From Margaritispora aquatica (taxonomy: Eukaryota > Ascomycota > Leotiomycetes > Helotiales > Discinellaceae), in NCBI GenBank assembly GCA_007644065.1, contig VJWN01000010.1:1541642-1605641 (forward strand): 64,000 bases of DNA. Reading direction: 5' to 3'. A program made the position numbers and the translations under genes. The notes beneath the pieces were generated by a model. It was not told the origin of the DNA. It ran no database searches and saw only the letters and a program-made list of their open reading frames with translations. This document shows, in pieces, positions 23,147 to 33,737 of this stretch. Within the stretch, counting starts at the first letter, position 1; every line of letters starts with the position of its first letter.

Positions 23147-23666
23147 GATTGGGGTATTTCTGTCACTGGTGAGAGAAGAACAAAAGATGAAGCAGCAGCA
23201 GCAGCTCGAGGGGTGATGATGGTTCTTGTATTCCTCTTGTATGTATGTAGAGTCCAATCTCTTAATCCCGAGTCGATGATATATCCAACCACATCCGTAG
23301 AAGTTTCCAGGCCTCCTCCTGCTTCGTAATCGACGTGTCTCCAAGTTCAACCGACGCCCGCCTCACTCAGCGCCACATGATGCGCATATTCTGGCGCTTG
23401 TTCGCTTCTTCCCGCATGCCAAGAGCGGATCTCAGCTCAACAGCCGCCAAGTGGTTCAAGGGATGACACCCAAAATAATCGCATCGCGTCTCTCGCTGCG
23501 TGTCCTCTCATCTGCCCCAGCTTCAAGAAAGTAGCAAAATTGCGCCCACCTCAACAAACACATCTACACCAAACAACCACATATCTGCTGGATACCGGCG
23601 GATCATATTTCTTCCTCTTGCTTCAATTGTGATCATTGACGCTGCGGCGTTGATTTATCTGCCACC
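23147..23666. promoter_or_regulatory. Shared divergent promoter, WLM gene and ERD2
   Basis: 520 bp separate the two start codons. Both leaders are pyrimidine-rich on their own strand. No specific factor site can be assigned by eye. Confidence 0.6.
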
Positions 23667-24508
23667 ATGAATCTTTTCCGTATTTTGGGTATGTTGAGCT
23701 CCTAGAGCTCCGAATGATGATGGTGGTCGTACAACAAGCTGACGTTCCGCAAAGGGGATCTCTCCCATCTTATCTCGATCCTCATATTACTCCACAAGAT
23801 GCAACAAACGAGCGTACGTCTCTCTCTTTCCCCCTTCGCTTCCGCAGCATCACATCACATCAAATCACCCTATCCCCATTCCGCACCTCACCTTCACAGA
23901 AAGAGAAGCACAATCAAAATGGCTAACAAACCCTCTCCGACCAACAGTCCTGCTCAGGCATCTCGTTCAAATCCCAAGCGCTCTACCTAATGGTCTACTG
24001 CACCCGCTATATCGACCTCTTCTGGACCTTCACCGACAGCGCCTACAACACCATCTTCAAGCTGCTCTTCCTCGGCTCCGCCTCCTACACCATCTACCTG
24101 ATGACGACCGCGTACAAGCCCACGCACGACCCGAACCTCGACACCTTCCGGGTACAATACCTACTCGGGGGTGCATTCGCCCTAGCCGTCATCTTCCCCT
24201 ACCTGTACACGTCCTCCGAGATCCTCTGGGCCTTCTCCATCTGGCTCGAGAGCGTGGCCATCCTGCCGCAACTCTTCCTCCTCCAGCGGACAGGCGAGGC
24301 CGAGACCATCACCACGCACTATCTGTTTGCGCTCGGCATGTACAGGGCGCTGTACATCCCGAACTGGATCTACAGGTATGCGTTTGAGGGCCACTGGGAC
24401 TCCATCTCGGTGTTGGCGGGATTGGTGCAGACGGTGCTATACTCAGATTTCTTCTGGATTTACTACACGAAGGTGTTGAAGGGAAAGAAGTTCGCGTTGC
24501 CTGTTTAG
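23667..24508 (+). CDS. erd2: ER lumen protein retaining receptor (HDEL/KDEL receptor)
   Basis: Seven-span Golgi receptor that returns HDEL-tagged proteins to the ER through COPI vesicles. Exons 23667-23688, 23755-23813 and 23948-24508 give 213 residues, the usual length. The conserved start MNLFRILGDLSHLISI is split across exons 1 and 2. Then come LHKMQQTSSCSGISFKSQ, VYCTRYIDLFWTF, TFRVQYLLGGAFALA, the SIWLESVAILPQLFLLQRTG turn and ALYIPNWIYRYAFEG, all hallmarks of the family. The C-terminus KGKKFALPV carries the basic residues used for COPI-dependent retrieval. Introns are 66 and 134 nt, with donors GTATGT and GTACGT. The gene is convergent with nuo78 and more GC-rich than its neighbours. 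Confidence 0.97.
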
Positions 24509-25069
24509 ATGGATGGCTCGACGGGCATCGGCGCTTGCTTCTTGGGGGAGAAAGGCTTGGGGATTGGGGATGTGAAGGGTGAAGTGTAAGATGGAAATGA
24601 ACCAAGGGCCCTCGTTGTCCGAAATTGGTGTGTGTAACACGACGGTGCGGCTACTTCTACTGGAGGAGGTTTGGAGAACTTTCGATGGATTGATTGATCA
24701 ACCGATCAGTTGTAGTGCATGGGCGGCGTTAGGAAAAGAAAGGGATGGGCCTCGGTCCGACGAAATGGGTGTATATCATCGCCTATCATCGAGTTTGTGT
24801 ACATTACTATGCAATTGTTATTGAAGCGAGATCAAATGAACGAGTACCTATAGACCCACTTGAGACAATCCAACACCTGCATAATTCTTACATTTAAGAT
24901 TTTGGCCTTCGTCTTTGATATTTTGTCTTTCTCCCATTGCAAGATGTTACTGTACTAACCACCTCGCACCATATATACATAGAGCCAACACCTAATGCAG
25001 TTTCACGCAAGAAAAAGTCTCCGTTCCCATTTCAGAATACACTCTACTCTCGTCCCCATTCGCAGCCCC
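24509..25069. other. Intergenic between convergent ERD2 and nuo78
   Basis: Contains both 3' UTRs. The only notable site is the UGUAUAUA octamer on the nuo78 strand (24972-24979). Confidence 0.6.
24972..24979 (-). promoter_or_regulatory. Candidate PUF-binding site in the nuo78 3' UTR
   Basis: The minus strand reads TGTATATA, a perfect UGUANAUA octamer, about 91 nt past the nuo78 stop codon. It fits the specificity predicted for the PUF protein encoded at 1934-4813. Binding is inferred. Confidence 0.4.
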
Positions 25070-27568
25070 CTACGACCCATAAGCAGCCTGTCCCTGAGGA
25101 TGCTCTTTGCTATAGCCTGAAGCCATGAAGTTCGTCTCTGGGTTGCCTGTCTCCTTTGCTGCTGAACATCTCGCCATTGTTGGGGAACTGCGCCAAGTTA
25201 GTAATTACGTTCACCAATCAGTGAACATGTAATGGTAAACATACCTTCGTGAAATAACATCCGTGAAGTAGAAATTCTCAATGACCTCGCCCAGCGGCGC
25301 TCCCGTTGGCTTGCTGCCCTTATTCTGATCCACCAACTGCACCTTGCTCAACTGCTTCAACGCAACTGGCTCGACGATATCGTAGCTAGCCAATGCTGGG
25401 CTGATCTCCACCATGCGGTCTCTCAGCGCAGCGACATCGTCATATGGGAGAGGAGCACCGAGGAACTCGCTAACGGCACGGATAATCTTCCAATCTGTCC
25501 TTGCGGCACCAGGTAATGATGTAGCAGCACGTGTCATCTGTACGCGACCCTCGGTGTTGACGTATGTGCCTGCCTTCTCAGTGTATGCTGCACCAGGGAG
25601 AACAACATCGGCGATTTGTGCGCCACGGTCACCGTGGTGACCTTGGTAGACAACGAAAGCATCCTTGGGGATATCTGCTGCATTGAACTCATCTGCACCA
25701 AGGAGCCAGACGAACTTTGGCTTGGTGTTTGCAACCTCGGTGGATGGGACAGTGAAGCCGACTTCGTATGCACCAGCTCTTGATGCAGCACGCTGAAGGA
25801 CATTGTAACCGTTCCACTCCTCAGTCAAGAAGTTAGATGCATTCTTGTCAACAAAAGCACCAACCATCTCGTAGATAGCTTTGGCATCAGCGTGATCAGT
25901 AACACCTGAACCAACAATGATCATTGGTCGCTTAGCTGCCTGCAACTTCTTGCCGAATGGTCCTGCAAGAGCCTTCTTGAGCGCAGCAGCATCCGTACCG
26001 AGATGCTCGAACTCGAAAGTTGACTTCCAGGTCTCACCAACAACGGCAATCTCAAGGTCAGAGCGCATCCATTGCTTTCGGATACGAGCGTTCAAGCCAG
26101 CAGCTTCCCACCTTGGATTGCTACCAACAATGAGAATAGCATCGGCCTCCTCGACACCCCAAATCCTGGAGTTGAAGGCGTAATTTGAGCGAACATCGAT
26201 TCCATGAGCAATTGGCTGGTTTCCGGATGGCTGATCAAGAGCCAAATTCTCCGAGCCCAGCTTGTTGGCCAGATCCTTCATGGCGACCATGGACTCAGTC
26301 TCGATTAATTCACCAGCAATAACCTTGAACTCATTGCCCTTTGGTGCGAAATCCTTGTAGGCAGCACCGATCTCAGTCAAAGCTTGTTCCCATGTGGCTG
26401 GGAAGAATTTATCGTCCTTTCTGATGAGTGGTGTAGTGAGTCTCTGTGTCTTCAGTCCATCACAGGCAAACCTCGACTTGTCGTTGATCCATTCCTCGTT
26501 TACATCGTCGTTGAGCCTGGGTAGGATTCGCATAACTTCGAGACCCCTTGAGTCAACGCGGACATTTGAACCCATAGCGTCCAGAACATCAATAGACTCA
26601 GTGTGCTTCAATTCCCAAGGCCTGGCACGAAAAGCGTATGGTTTCGAGGTTAAAGCTCCAACGGGGCACAAATCGATAACATTTCCAGACATCTCAGTAT
26701 CCAGGTTCTTCTCCAAGTATGTACCAATCTGAATATCGTTTCCTCGTCCTGTGGATCCCATCTCTGGTGCACCTGCAACATCATTGGCGAATCGAATGCA
26801 TCGTGTGCAGTGAATACACCTGTTCATCGAGGTTTTGATAAGCGGACCGATGTTCTTGTCTTCCGTTGCACGTTTGCCACCAATCTCGTGGAATCGTCCT
26901 CTATCGGCTCCATATCGCATTGACTGATCTTGTAAATCGCATTCTCCTCCTTGGTCGCAAATAGGGCAATCGAGAGGATGGTTGGCGAGCAGGAATTCCA
27001 TTACACCCTCGCGGGCTTTGTGTGTGAGAGGCGAATTAGTCTTGACGACCATACCGGGTTGTACAGGCCATGCGCAGGATGCGACTGGTTTTGGTGCTCG
27101 CTCGACTTCGACTAGACACATTCGACAATTTCCAGCAATCATGAGTTTCCTGTAGCGGATTAGTGGTTGTTGGTTTCGACTTTACTGAAACACTCACTCA
27201 TGATAGCAGTATCTACACAAAGTCAGTATTACGTCCGCAGATATGATATCTGATTGGAACTCACCTGGGAATTACCACACCGGCCTTCTCACAAGCTTGG
27301 ATCAAAGCCGAACCAGCTATGACAATTGTCAGCATCAATCTTGACAGCTATCCCCTCCAAAATCAACATACCTTCAATTGAGACCTGTTTGCCATCTGCC
27401 ACCTAATATCAGCATGCAAATCCTCTCTCGACATCCGCAGATCCAATCCCACTCACCAACCGTAAGCTGGACCTCTGCCTGTCTCCTCCCCGACGTCGCG
27501 AATGTGCGCGCCGCTACATTTCTCGAGCTCGTCCTTACAGCCGACCGTGCCAAAGATGACCGCAACAT
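25070..27568 (-). CDS. nuo78: NADH:ubiquinone oxidoreductase 78-kDa subunit (NDUFS1/NuoG)
   Basis: Largest iron-sulfur subunit of mitochondrial complex I, in the N-module of the matrix arm. Six exons: 27457-27568, 27372-27395, 27265-27316, 27198-27212, 25245-27149 and 25070-25187, joining to 741 residues. Exon 4 is a 15-nt microexon. A mitochondrial presequence rich in Arg and Ser (MLRSSLARSAVRTSSRNVAAR) precedes the [2Fe-2S] fold (ACEKAGVVIPRYCYHEK, then GNCRMCLVEVE). Next come the cluster N5 region HPLDCPICDQGGECDLQDQ, the cluster N4 motif CIHCTRCIRFANDVAG ... VIDLCPVGAL, and the molybdopterin-oxidoreductase-like domain. The last exon encodes VISRSSPTMARCSAAKETG, the conserved fungal C-terminus, so the frame that stops 34 nt past the exon 5 donor (at 25211) is a read-through into the intron. 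Confidence 0.97.
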
Positions 27569-28605
27569 GATGGATGTGTGTCTCTATCCCTCTCTCTTCG
27601 TGTGTCGTACAGCCAGATCCCACGGGTGAAGAAGGGCAGCGGATGCGTGATTGCCTCTCAATTGGCGTTCTCAGCTCTGTTCAATTGAATCTTGACGTTG
27701 TCGAAGCTGCAAAGGCCCCAAGCCCATCCGGGAATATTAGCGATTGTTACTAATGCCGCCTTGCTATTGGTGGGTGTGCTTAGCGCATATTTTCCACGCT
27801 AGTGCAACTACATAATGGAAGAATTCTCGCATCGATTTCGGTTCTCTTTTTCTCTTTTCTCCCATTTAAATTGTATTGCGCACTTTTATTGTGGGTGTAC
27901 TTGAGCTTGTTGATGAGGTTTATTCACTTATTCATCATCACTGGCTATCCAATCGAGTCTTCCTCTATCTTGTGCGTTAGAGCACCACTTTTGGGCGCTG
28001 GAATGGATGCAAATTAGAACCTCGTAAAAACAGGCTCGATGAACGCGCAACTTACCGCCGGCTGCTACATGTCTATTTGGGGGCAAAGAATTAATTATAT
28101 CTATCTCGTCTAATCTGGTATAAATTCTAGAAGGGAAGACTATGTTGGTGGACAAGGTAAGGTAGGTTTGTTGCAAATATCTGGGAGAGGAGAGTTTCTG
28201 CTCGGTTTCTTCCATTGTGTGTGCAGATATCTTGGCATAGCATCAAGTAGCAATTCAAACAAGTTTATTACATGAAAGCTCTCTTTGGTATATCTGTTCA
28301 TTCGTATCTCATCTTGTAGTCTCTCCACAAAGTGTAGCAGAGAAACAACGTGAATAAGTTGTTTCATTACTCATATACGTATCAATGGACTATTTCCACA
28401 CTGTGAGCTGATGCCACTCAGCACTCCCGTAACCAGACCTCTTCATCCTTCTATGTACAAATCCATCATTCCGTTCTATATACATGCTGGCTGTGCTACT
28501 CAGTCTGCATAGTACTCGTCATCCTCGTCTTCTTCTGTCAACTACATATTAAATGAATCGTTCTGCGGGCCAACCTCTCATATCAGACTTAAGTCCATGA
28601 TAGTC
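27569..28605. other. Intergenic: nuo78 promoter and 3' side of Lys-rich gene
   Basis: No supported gene. Frames are short. Near 28503-28543 the minus strand reads an acidic LTEEDEDDEYYAD followed by a stop, which might be a terminal exon of the gene at 28606, but I found no in-phase join. Confidence 0.45.
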
Positions 28606-29406
28606 TTACAGCTTCGCCTTTCTTCTCTTCTGCCTTGAACCACTCTTTGGCTGCTCTTCATCAACAATTCTCCTTTTCTTGGATTTCAATTTCTTTAGCC
28701 TGCTTCTCTCCGTGTAACCTTCTTCCTCCTCTTCCACTTTTATAGCAGGTTCTCTCTCTCCCACCTCCATCGAAGCAATATCATTATTCTCCTCAGAACT
28801 CACAAACAATGAAGGACTCTCTTCGCGATTGACCAAAGAACCAACAGCTTCACCAGCTGAAGAGCCAACACGCGGTTGGCGATCAACACCTCCATAAACC
28901 CTACCCTCAGAAACAACACCATCTTTCCCAAAATCATCACCACTATCTTCCTCCTCACTTTTCCTTCCCCCTCCCCTCTTAGCCCTCTCAATGCTTTTAT
29001 CAAGCGACTTTCTCCGCTCGGCTTCCTTCTTGACCTTCTTCTGCCTGTCCCTCTTCTCCTTCCGCTCTACAAGCACCTCCGTGCCCTCTTCCCACCGAAT
29101 ATCCTCTTTATCAACCTCTTCCCTATCGTCGGCCACGAAGCCCTTGCGCGAAGGCCGTATCTTCTCATCTGGTCGCGGCGTAATTGGTCTGTCGTCGGGC
29201 TTGATAACATCGCCGTTCTTATTTGGACCCCGTGGCTTGGAATTGTACGGTTTCCTGTTCGACGTAGATGGTTTTTGTGCGATCCCTTTTTTTCGTGGAG
29301 GAGCGGTAGTACTGCTGCTGCTGCTGGCTGCGGTTGGCTTGGATGGCTTGGATGGCTTGGATATTTTAGTTGGCTTGGTTATTTTGGTTGTTTTGGAGCT
29401 AGCCAT
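28606..29406 (-). CDS. Uncharacterised lysine-rich, probably nuclear protein
   Basis: Single exon of 266 residues. It starts with MASSKTTKITKPTKISKPSKPSKP, a run of T/S-K-P steps, then a Ser tract, PPRKKG, and a moderately conserved-looking segment (KPYNSKPRGPNKNGDVIKPDDRPITPRP, WEEGTEVLVERKEKRDRQKKVKKEAERRKSLDKSIERAKRGG). The end is a bipartite-type basic cluster (RSRLKKLKSKKRRIVDEE ... SGSRQKRRKAKL). There is no fold I can name; charge pattern and several nuclear-localisation-like clusters suggest a nucleolar or chromatin protein. The stop TAA lies inside a sequence resembling a splice donor (CTGTAAGA), so an additional 3' exon is possible. Confidence 0.6.
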   Translation of the reverse strand: MASSKTTKITKPTKISKPSKPSKPTAASSSSSTTAPPRKKGIAQKPSTSNRKPYNSKPRGPNKNGDVIKPDDRPITPRPDEKIRPSRKGFVADDREEVDKEDIRWEEGTEVLVERKEKRDRQKKVKKEAERRKSLDKSIERAKRGGGRKSEEEDSGDDFGKDGVVSEGRVYGGVDRQPRVGSSAGEAVGSLVNREESPSLFVSSEENNDIASMEVGEREPAIKVEEEEEGYTERSRLKKLKSKKRRIVDEEQPKSGSRQKRRKAKL

Positions 29407-30211
29407 GACTAGGCTGTCGGGGTGGTAGTGTGGTGGAGGACGGGGCCTGGTTAATCTGTATTGGATTGATTTGAAAATAATAAATCTATAATTGTATGAT
29501 TATGGTTATTGTGTTTGACGCTGCGTTAATAACGTGTGTTTGAATGTTGTCACTTGTGAAGAAGTCTCTCGGTGCGCTGCTTGTCTTGATGGTTCTATTA
29601 TCACTAAGATCGAGTCGTCACTTCCATTTTCAACAAGAACCTCAAAATGGCATGCACAGCTGTTCATGGACCTTGTTTACCCTTCACCGGCAACTGCTAT
29701 TGTAACTGCATCTTGACCAACACTTTGATGCCAGTGGTACAACGCAGACTGCCAGTTCCTTCACATCTCGAAAATCCGAACCGTTGCCGTAAGCTCGATC
29801 ATTTTAGACACAGAATTTACCCATCTCGTTCACGTCTATTTCTACCTTACACATCAAATCTCATCTCGAATGTTTCTCGCGACTGAAACGCGCTTTAAAT
29901 GAGATTGCTACGAGGTACCTCATCTTTCTAAGACCTTAAAATATCTTCTTGTCTTTAATTTTACAAGAGCATCACCAGATATAGGTAGGTACCTTTAAGA
30001 TTAGCTTAGACGTCAAGTACTAGTCTTAGAATGACTGCGAATGTGAATATAAGCAAGAGTGAGAACTTTGCTAGAACCATACACCATATCCAATTCATGG
30101 CTTCAAAAGAGATGAGGAAAATAATGTTTCTCTATACTACTGATACCTATTCTACCGCACTAGCATTCTATAAATTTGCAAGCAAAATTCTAGTGTCTAG
30201 TGATGTGATCC
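29407..30211. other. Intergenic, no features seen
   Basis: About 800 bp holding the promoter of the Lys-rich gene and the 3' end of the aldo-keto reductase gene. Nothing else recognised. Confidence 0.5.
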
Positions 30212-31199
30212 TCAAGACCAATCATCTGCCGCAAACTTATCTTTCCAAAAGCCCCTGAAGTTCTTTCCCTTCCCCACCTCCGTAATCTCATCCACCTCCT
30301 CCTTAGTCAGTTCGAATGACTTAATTTTAAGATACTGCTTCAGCCTGTCCTCGCTCGCACTGGTAGTCAACGCCACAACCCCCTGATCAACCACCCACCT
30401 CAACGCAATCTCACCAGCCGTGACGCCGTATTTCTCCGCCAATCTCACATACACCGGATCCAACGGTCCAGGCTTTGCTTTCACTGCTGCTGTGAGCGGA
30501 GCGTACGCCGAAGCCGCAATCCCGTGCTTCTTCATGAACGGGATCAAATCCCCGTGCTGCAGGTACGGGTGATACTCGATCTGGTTGATGGCCGGGAAAA
30601 CCTTTGCAGTGCGCAAGATGGCCTCGAGATCCTTTTGGAGGAAGTTGGAAACGCCAATGGTCTTTGCTTTGCCTGAGGCTTGGATCGCTTCCATGTCCGC
30701 CCATTTGGCTTGGAGGTCGGCGTCTGAGGTTGCGAAGAAGGGGGCGTGGATTAAGTATTGGTCTACGTAGTCGACGCCAAGTTTGGCGAGAGACTCTTCG
30801 AAAGCTGCTTGTGTGTTCTGCACTTTGACGCCGGAGATTTTGGTGGTGATGTAGAGTTGAGAGCGTGGGATGCCGGATTCTTGGATGCCTTTTCCCATTT
30901 CGATTTCGTTTCCATAGACTGGGTGGCTATGTAAGTCGGCTGGTGGAAGAGGGTAAGGGAAATGAAGAAACTAACCTTGAGCTCCATCTAGATGATAGTA
31001 GCCAGATTTGATGGCGAGGACGGTTGCTGCTATGATTTCGTGATCAAGTGGTGCAGTTGGATCGGACTTGTAGCGAGCAGTGCCAAGACCATACCCGAGC
31101 TATAGAGTTTGAGTTGTTAATTCAGATTTGAAGAGTCAAGCGACTTACCATAGGGATGGAATTGCCATCGTTCAACTTCAAATTTGGAATCTCAGGCAT
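30212..31199 (-). CDS. Aldo-keto reductase
   Basis: NADPH-dependent carbonyl reductase with the AKR barrel. Exons 31149-31199, 30976-31099 and 30212-30918 give 293 residues. The catalytic tetrad is visible: Asp55 and Tyr60 in HLDGAQVYGNE, Lys85 in YITTKISG, His116 in YLIHAP. Also seen are the cofactor-side motifs TIGVSNF and INQIEYHPYLQHGDL and the C-terminal TTSASEDRLKQYL (SxxxRxxxN-like but lacking the usual Asn). Resembles fungal D-xylose/glycerol-type AKRs, but the substrate cannot be told. Upstream of the chosen ATG the frame stays open to another ATG at 31349 and encodes 50 residues that look like a mitochondrial presequence. The gene is head to head with SelO. Confidence 0.92.
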
Positions 31200-31793
31200 A
31201 GTGTCTGTAGTGCTTGCTTTTCTGTGAAAAGTGACTGGTTTCGCAATGGTAGTGAATGAAAGTGGGGTATATTCTTTCAAGTGTATAAATGCAAGATTTC
31301 GAGAATGAAATACGGATGATGTTCGCAGTGATCTGAGAAGCAAAGTCATGAAAGCGAGGAGCAGCTTTATATAATCACTAAAACAAACAAAAATGGGATG
31401 AACAAACAAGCTGGAATTTATCTTGCAAACAATCGGACTTTCCTCGTCGTTGTCTGGTTTAAGGCAATAGAAATACCCGAAATACCCCACATTCGTCATT
31501 GACGTCGCCAATGTTCCCATGGCGGTCAGAGATGGCAGATCATCCTACGCTATACTCTATTTGGACAGCTGCCCATCGCCACCCCATACAATTTCTAGGT
31601 TGGGTCCAGAACCTGCATTTTTGGCGGCATCTCTGTCAGCATCAAAATACTTGACCTGCATGCCGAGAACAATAGGTAAGCACTTTATTTTGCCTCCCTA
31701 ACTTTATTTTCACTTGCTCTAGTACAAGTACAAATATAAATCTACAAATCCTTACTTTCTTTTCTTTTGCGCAAAGAAAGATCAATCTTGTTT
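31200..31793. promoter_or_regulatory. Shared divergent promoter, aldo-keto reductase and SelO
   Basis: 594 bp between start codons (444 bp if the upstream in-frame ATG at 31349 is used). No specific site recognised. Confidence 0.5.
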
Positions 31794-33737
31794 ATGCTTT
31801 CTCGACTTCTTTCCCGCCCATCCACACCCCGCATGCGAATAGCTCATATGGCAGCACATATCAGCAATGCCTCAAACAGGTCGCCTCACCTAGGAACCGC
31901 ACTGGCAGATCTTCCCAAATCATGGACATTCACCTCTTCTCTACTGGCAGACCAGGGTTTCCCGACTCCAGCAGCATCACACAAGACTCCCAGGGAGGAT
32001 ATTGAGCCTCGGCAGGTCAAAGGCGCAATGTTCACATGGGTACGGCCAGAAGAGGCGAAAGATCCAGAGTTACTGGGAGTTAGTGCTACTGCTATGAGAG
32101 ACTTGGGGATCTTGGAAGGCGAAGAGAAGACGGAGGAGTTTAGACAGACTGTTGCTGGCAACAAGCTTCATGGTTGGGATGCTGAGAAGGAAGAAGGTGG
32201 GTACCCGTGGGCACAATGCTATGGTGGCTGGCAATTTGGACAATGGGCTGGTCAGTTGGGTGATGGACGAGCAATCTCATTATTTGAGACGATGAATCCA
32301 AGCACAAAGGTGCGCTACGAATTGCAATTGAAAGGAGCTGGCAAGACACCCTACTCGAGATTCGCGGATGGGAAGGCAGTCTTGAGATCGAGCATTCGGG
32401 AATTTGTCGTCTCGGAATACCTCAATTCTCTCAACATACCTACAACAAGAGCACTGTCCTTGACATTATTACCACATTCCAAGGTTCGGCGCGAGGTCAC
32501 AGAACCAGGGGCTATTGTGGCAAGATTCGCCCAGTCATGGCTTAGAATCGGAAATTTCGATATTCTTCGTGCACGAGGCGAGCGAGCCATGATCAGACAA
32601 CTGAGCACCTACATTGCCGAAAATGTCTTCTCGGGCTGGGATTCATTACCAGGTCGAAACCCAGCAGATGACGGCACTTTTGTTGGTACACTTCCTACCG
32701 GCATTGATAAAGACACAATCGAGGGCCCCAAAGGCGAAGAAGAGAATCGTTTCACACGTCTGTACCGCGAGATTGCCATTCGCAATGCCAAGACAGTCGC
32801 TGCATGGCAAGCCTACGCCTTCACCAACGGTGTCCTAAACACAGACAACACCTCTATCTACGGACTCTCGATTGATTTCGGACCATTCGCTTTCCTCGAT
32901 AATTTCGACCCTAACTACACGCCTAACCACGACGACCACATGCTCCGTTACTCTTACCGCAATCAGCCCACCATCATCTGGTGGAATCTCGTCCGCCTCG
33001 GCGAATCACTAGGCGAGCTCATCGGAGCAGGTCCGAACGTTGACGCAGAAGAGTTCGTCGAGAAAGGCGTACGGCAAGAAGCCGCTGACGAGCTTATCTC
33101 CCGCGCCGAAGCCCTCATCACGCGCACAGGGGAGGAATACAAAGCTGTATTCCTGGCCGAATACAAGCGTCTCATGACTGCGCGGCTGGGGCTCAAGGAG
33201 TTCAAGGAAGCGGACTTCGACTCCCTGTTCAGCGAGCTGCTGGACACGATGGAGGCACTAGAGTTAGATTTCAACCAGTTCTTCCGCAAGCTCTCAGCCA
33301 TCCGTGTCTCGGCGCTCGAAACACTCGAGCAGCGCCGCGAGGTGGCGGGTGTGTTTTTCCACTCTGAGCTCGGCGTCACAGGGCTGGGCAACACAGAGGA
33401 TGCCGCAAGGACGAGAATCGCGAATTGGCTAGAGAGGTGGTCCAAGAGGGTGTATGAGGACTGGGGACCTGATGGAGGTGATGAGGAGAGGATTGCTGCC
33501 ATGAAAAAGGTCAACCCAAACTTCGTGCCAAAGAATTGGGTGTTGGATGAGGTTATTAAAAGGGTTCATAAGGAGGGCGATAGGGAGGTTTTGGGGCGGA
33601 TTATGAAGATGGTCGAGAGGCCTTTTGAGGACTCTTGGGGTGCCGACGGGGAGGTGAAGGAGAGAGAAGAGGCGGAGAGGTGGTGTGGTGATGTGCCAAG
33701 GGCTCGGAGGGCCATGCAGTGTTCTTGTAGCTCTTGA
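31794..33737 (+). CDS. fmp40: SelO/Fmp40 mitochondrial protein AMPylase (UPF0061)
   Basis: Pseudokinase-fold enzyme that transfers AMP to protein hydroxyls in mitochondria and is linked to redox homeostasis (known for the family). Single exon, 647 residues. The N-terminus MLSRLLSRPSTPRMRIAHMAA is a good mitochondrial presequence; I chose this first ATG over an upstream in-frame TTG. Family motifs: CYGGWQFGQWAGQLGDGRA, LQLKGAGKTPYSRFADG with the nucleotide-contacting Lys, VLRSSIREFVVSEYL, and the catalytic block GVLNTDNTSIYGLSIDFGPFAF, where DNTS Asn and DFG-like Asp bind metal. Length is typical. The chain ends CSCSS: Cys occupies the antepenultimate position where the human protein has selenocysteine, as in other fungi, which lack selenocysteine insertion. 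Confidence 0.96.
   Translation: MLSRLLSRPSTPRMRIAHMAAHISNASNRSPHLGTALADLPKSWTFTSSLLADQGFPTPAASHKTPREDIEPRQVKGAMFTWVRPEEAKDPELLGVSATAMRDLGILEGEEKTEEFRQTVAGNKLHGWDAEKEEGGYPWAQCYGGWQFGQWAGQLGDGRAISLFETMNPSTKVRYELQLKGAGKTPYSRFADGKAVLRSSIREFVVSEYLNSLNIPTTRALSLTLLPHSKVRREVTEPGAIVARFAQSWLRIGNFDILRARGERAMIRQLSTYIAENVFSGWDSLPGRNPADDGTFVGTLPTGIDKDTIEGPKGEEENRFTRLYREIAIRNAKTVAAWQAYAFTNGVLNTDNTSIYGLSIDFGPFAFLDNFDPNYTPNHDDHMLRYSYRNQPTIIWWNLVRLGESLGELIGAGPNVDAEEFVEKGVRQEAADELISRAEALITRTGEEYKAVFLAEYKRLMTARLGLKEFKEADFDSLFSELLDTMEALELDFNQFFRKLSAIRVSALETLEQRREVAGVFFHSELGVTGLGNTEDAARTRIANWLERWSKRVYEDWGPDGGDEERIAAMKKVNPNFVPKNWVLDEVIKRVHKEGDREVLGRIMKMVERPFEDSWGADGEVKEREEAERWCGDVPRARRAMQCSCSS

Noticed and set aside
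23147..23350. N-terminal extension of the WLM protein in the same frame
   Set aside because: It is Arg/Cys/His-rich without resemblance to the family, and the UBL begins directly after the ATG at 23146.
25211..25244. nuo78 C-terminus YVYHYMFTDW
   Set aside because: It reads through a GTATGT donor; the spliced last exon gives the conserved SSPTMARCSAAKETG ending.
28503..28560. Acidic terminal exon (TEEDEDDEYYAD) for the Lys-rich gene at 28606
   Set aside because: The only donor (CT|GTAAGA) and the possible acceptors give a stop at or shortly after the junction; no in-phase join was found.
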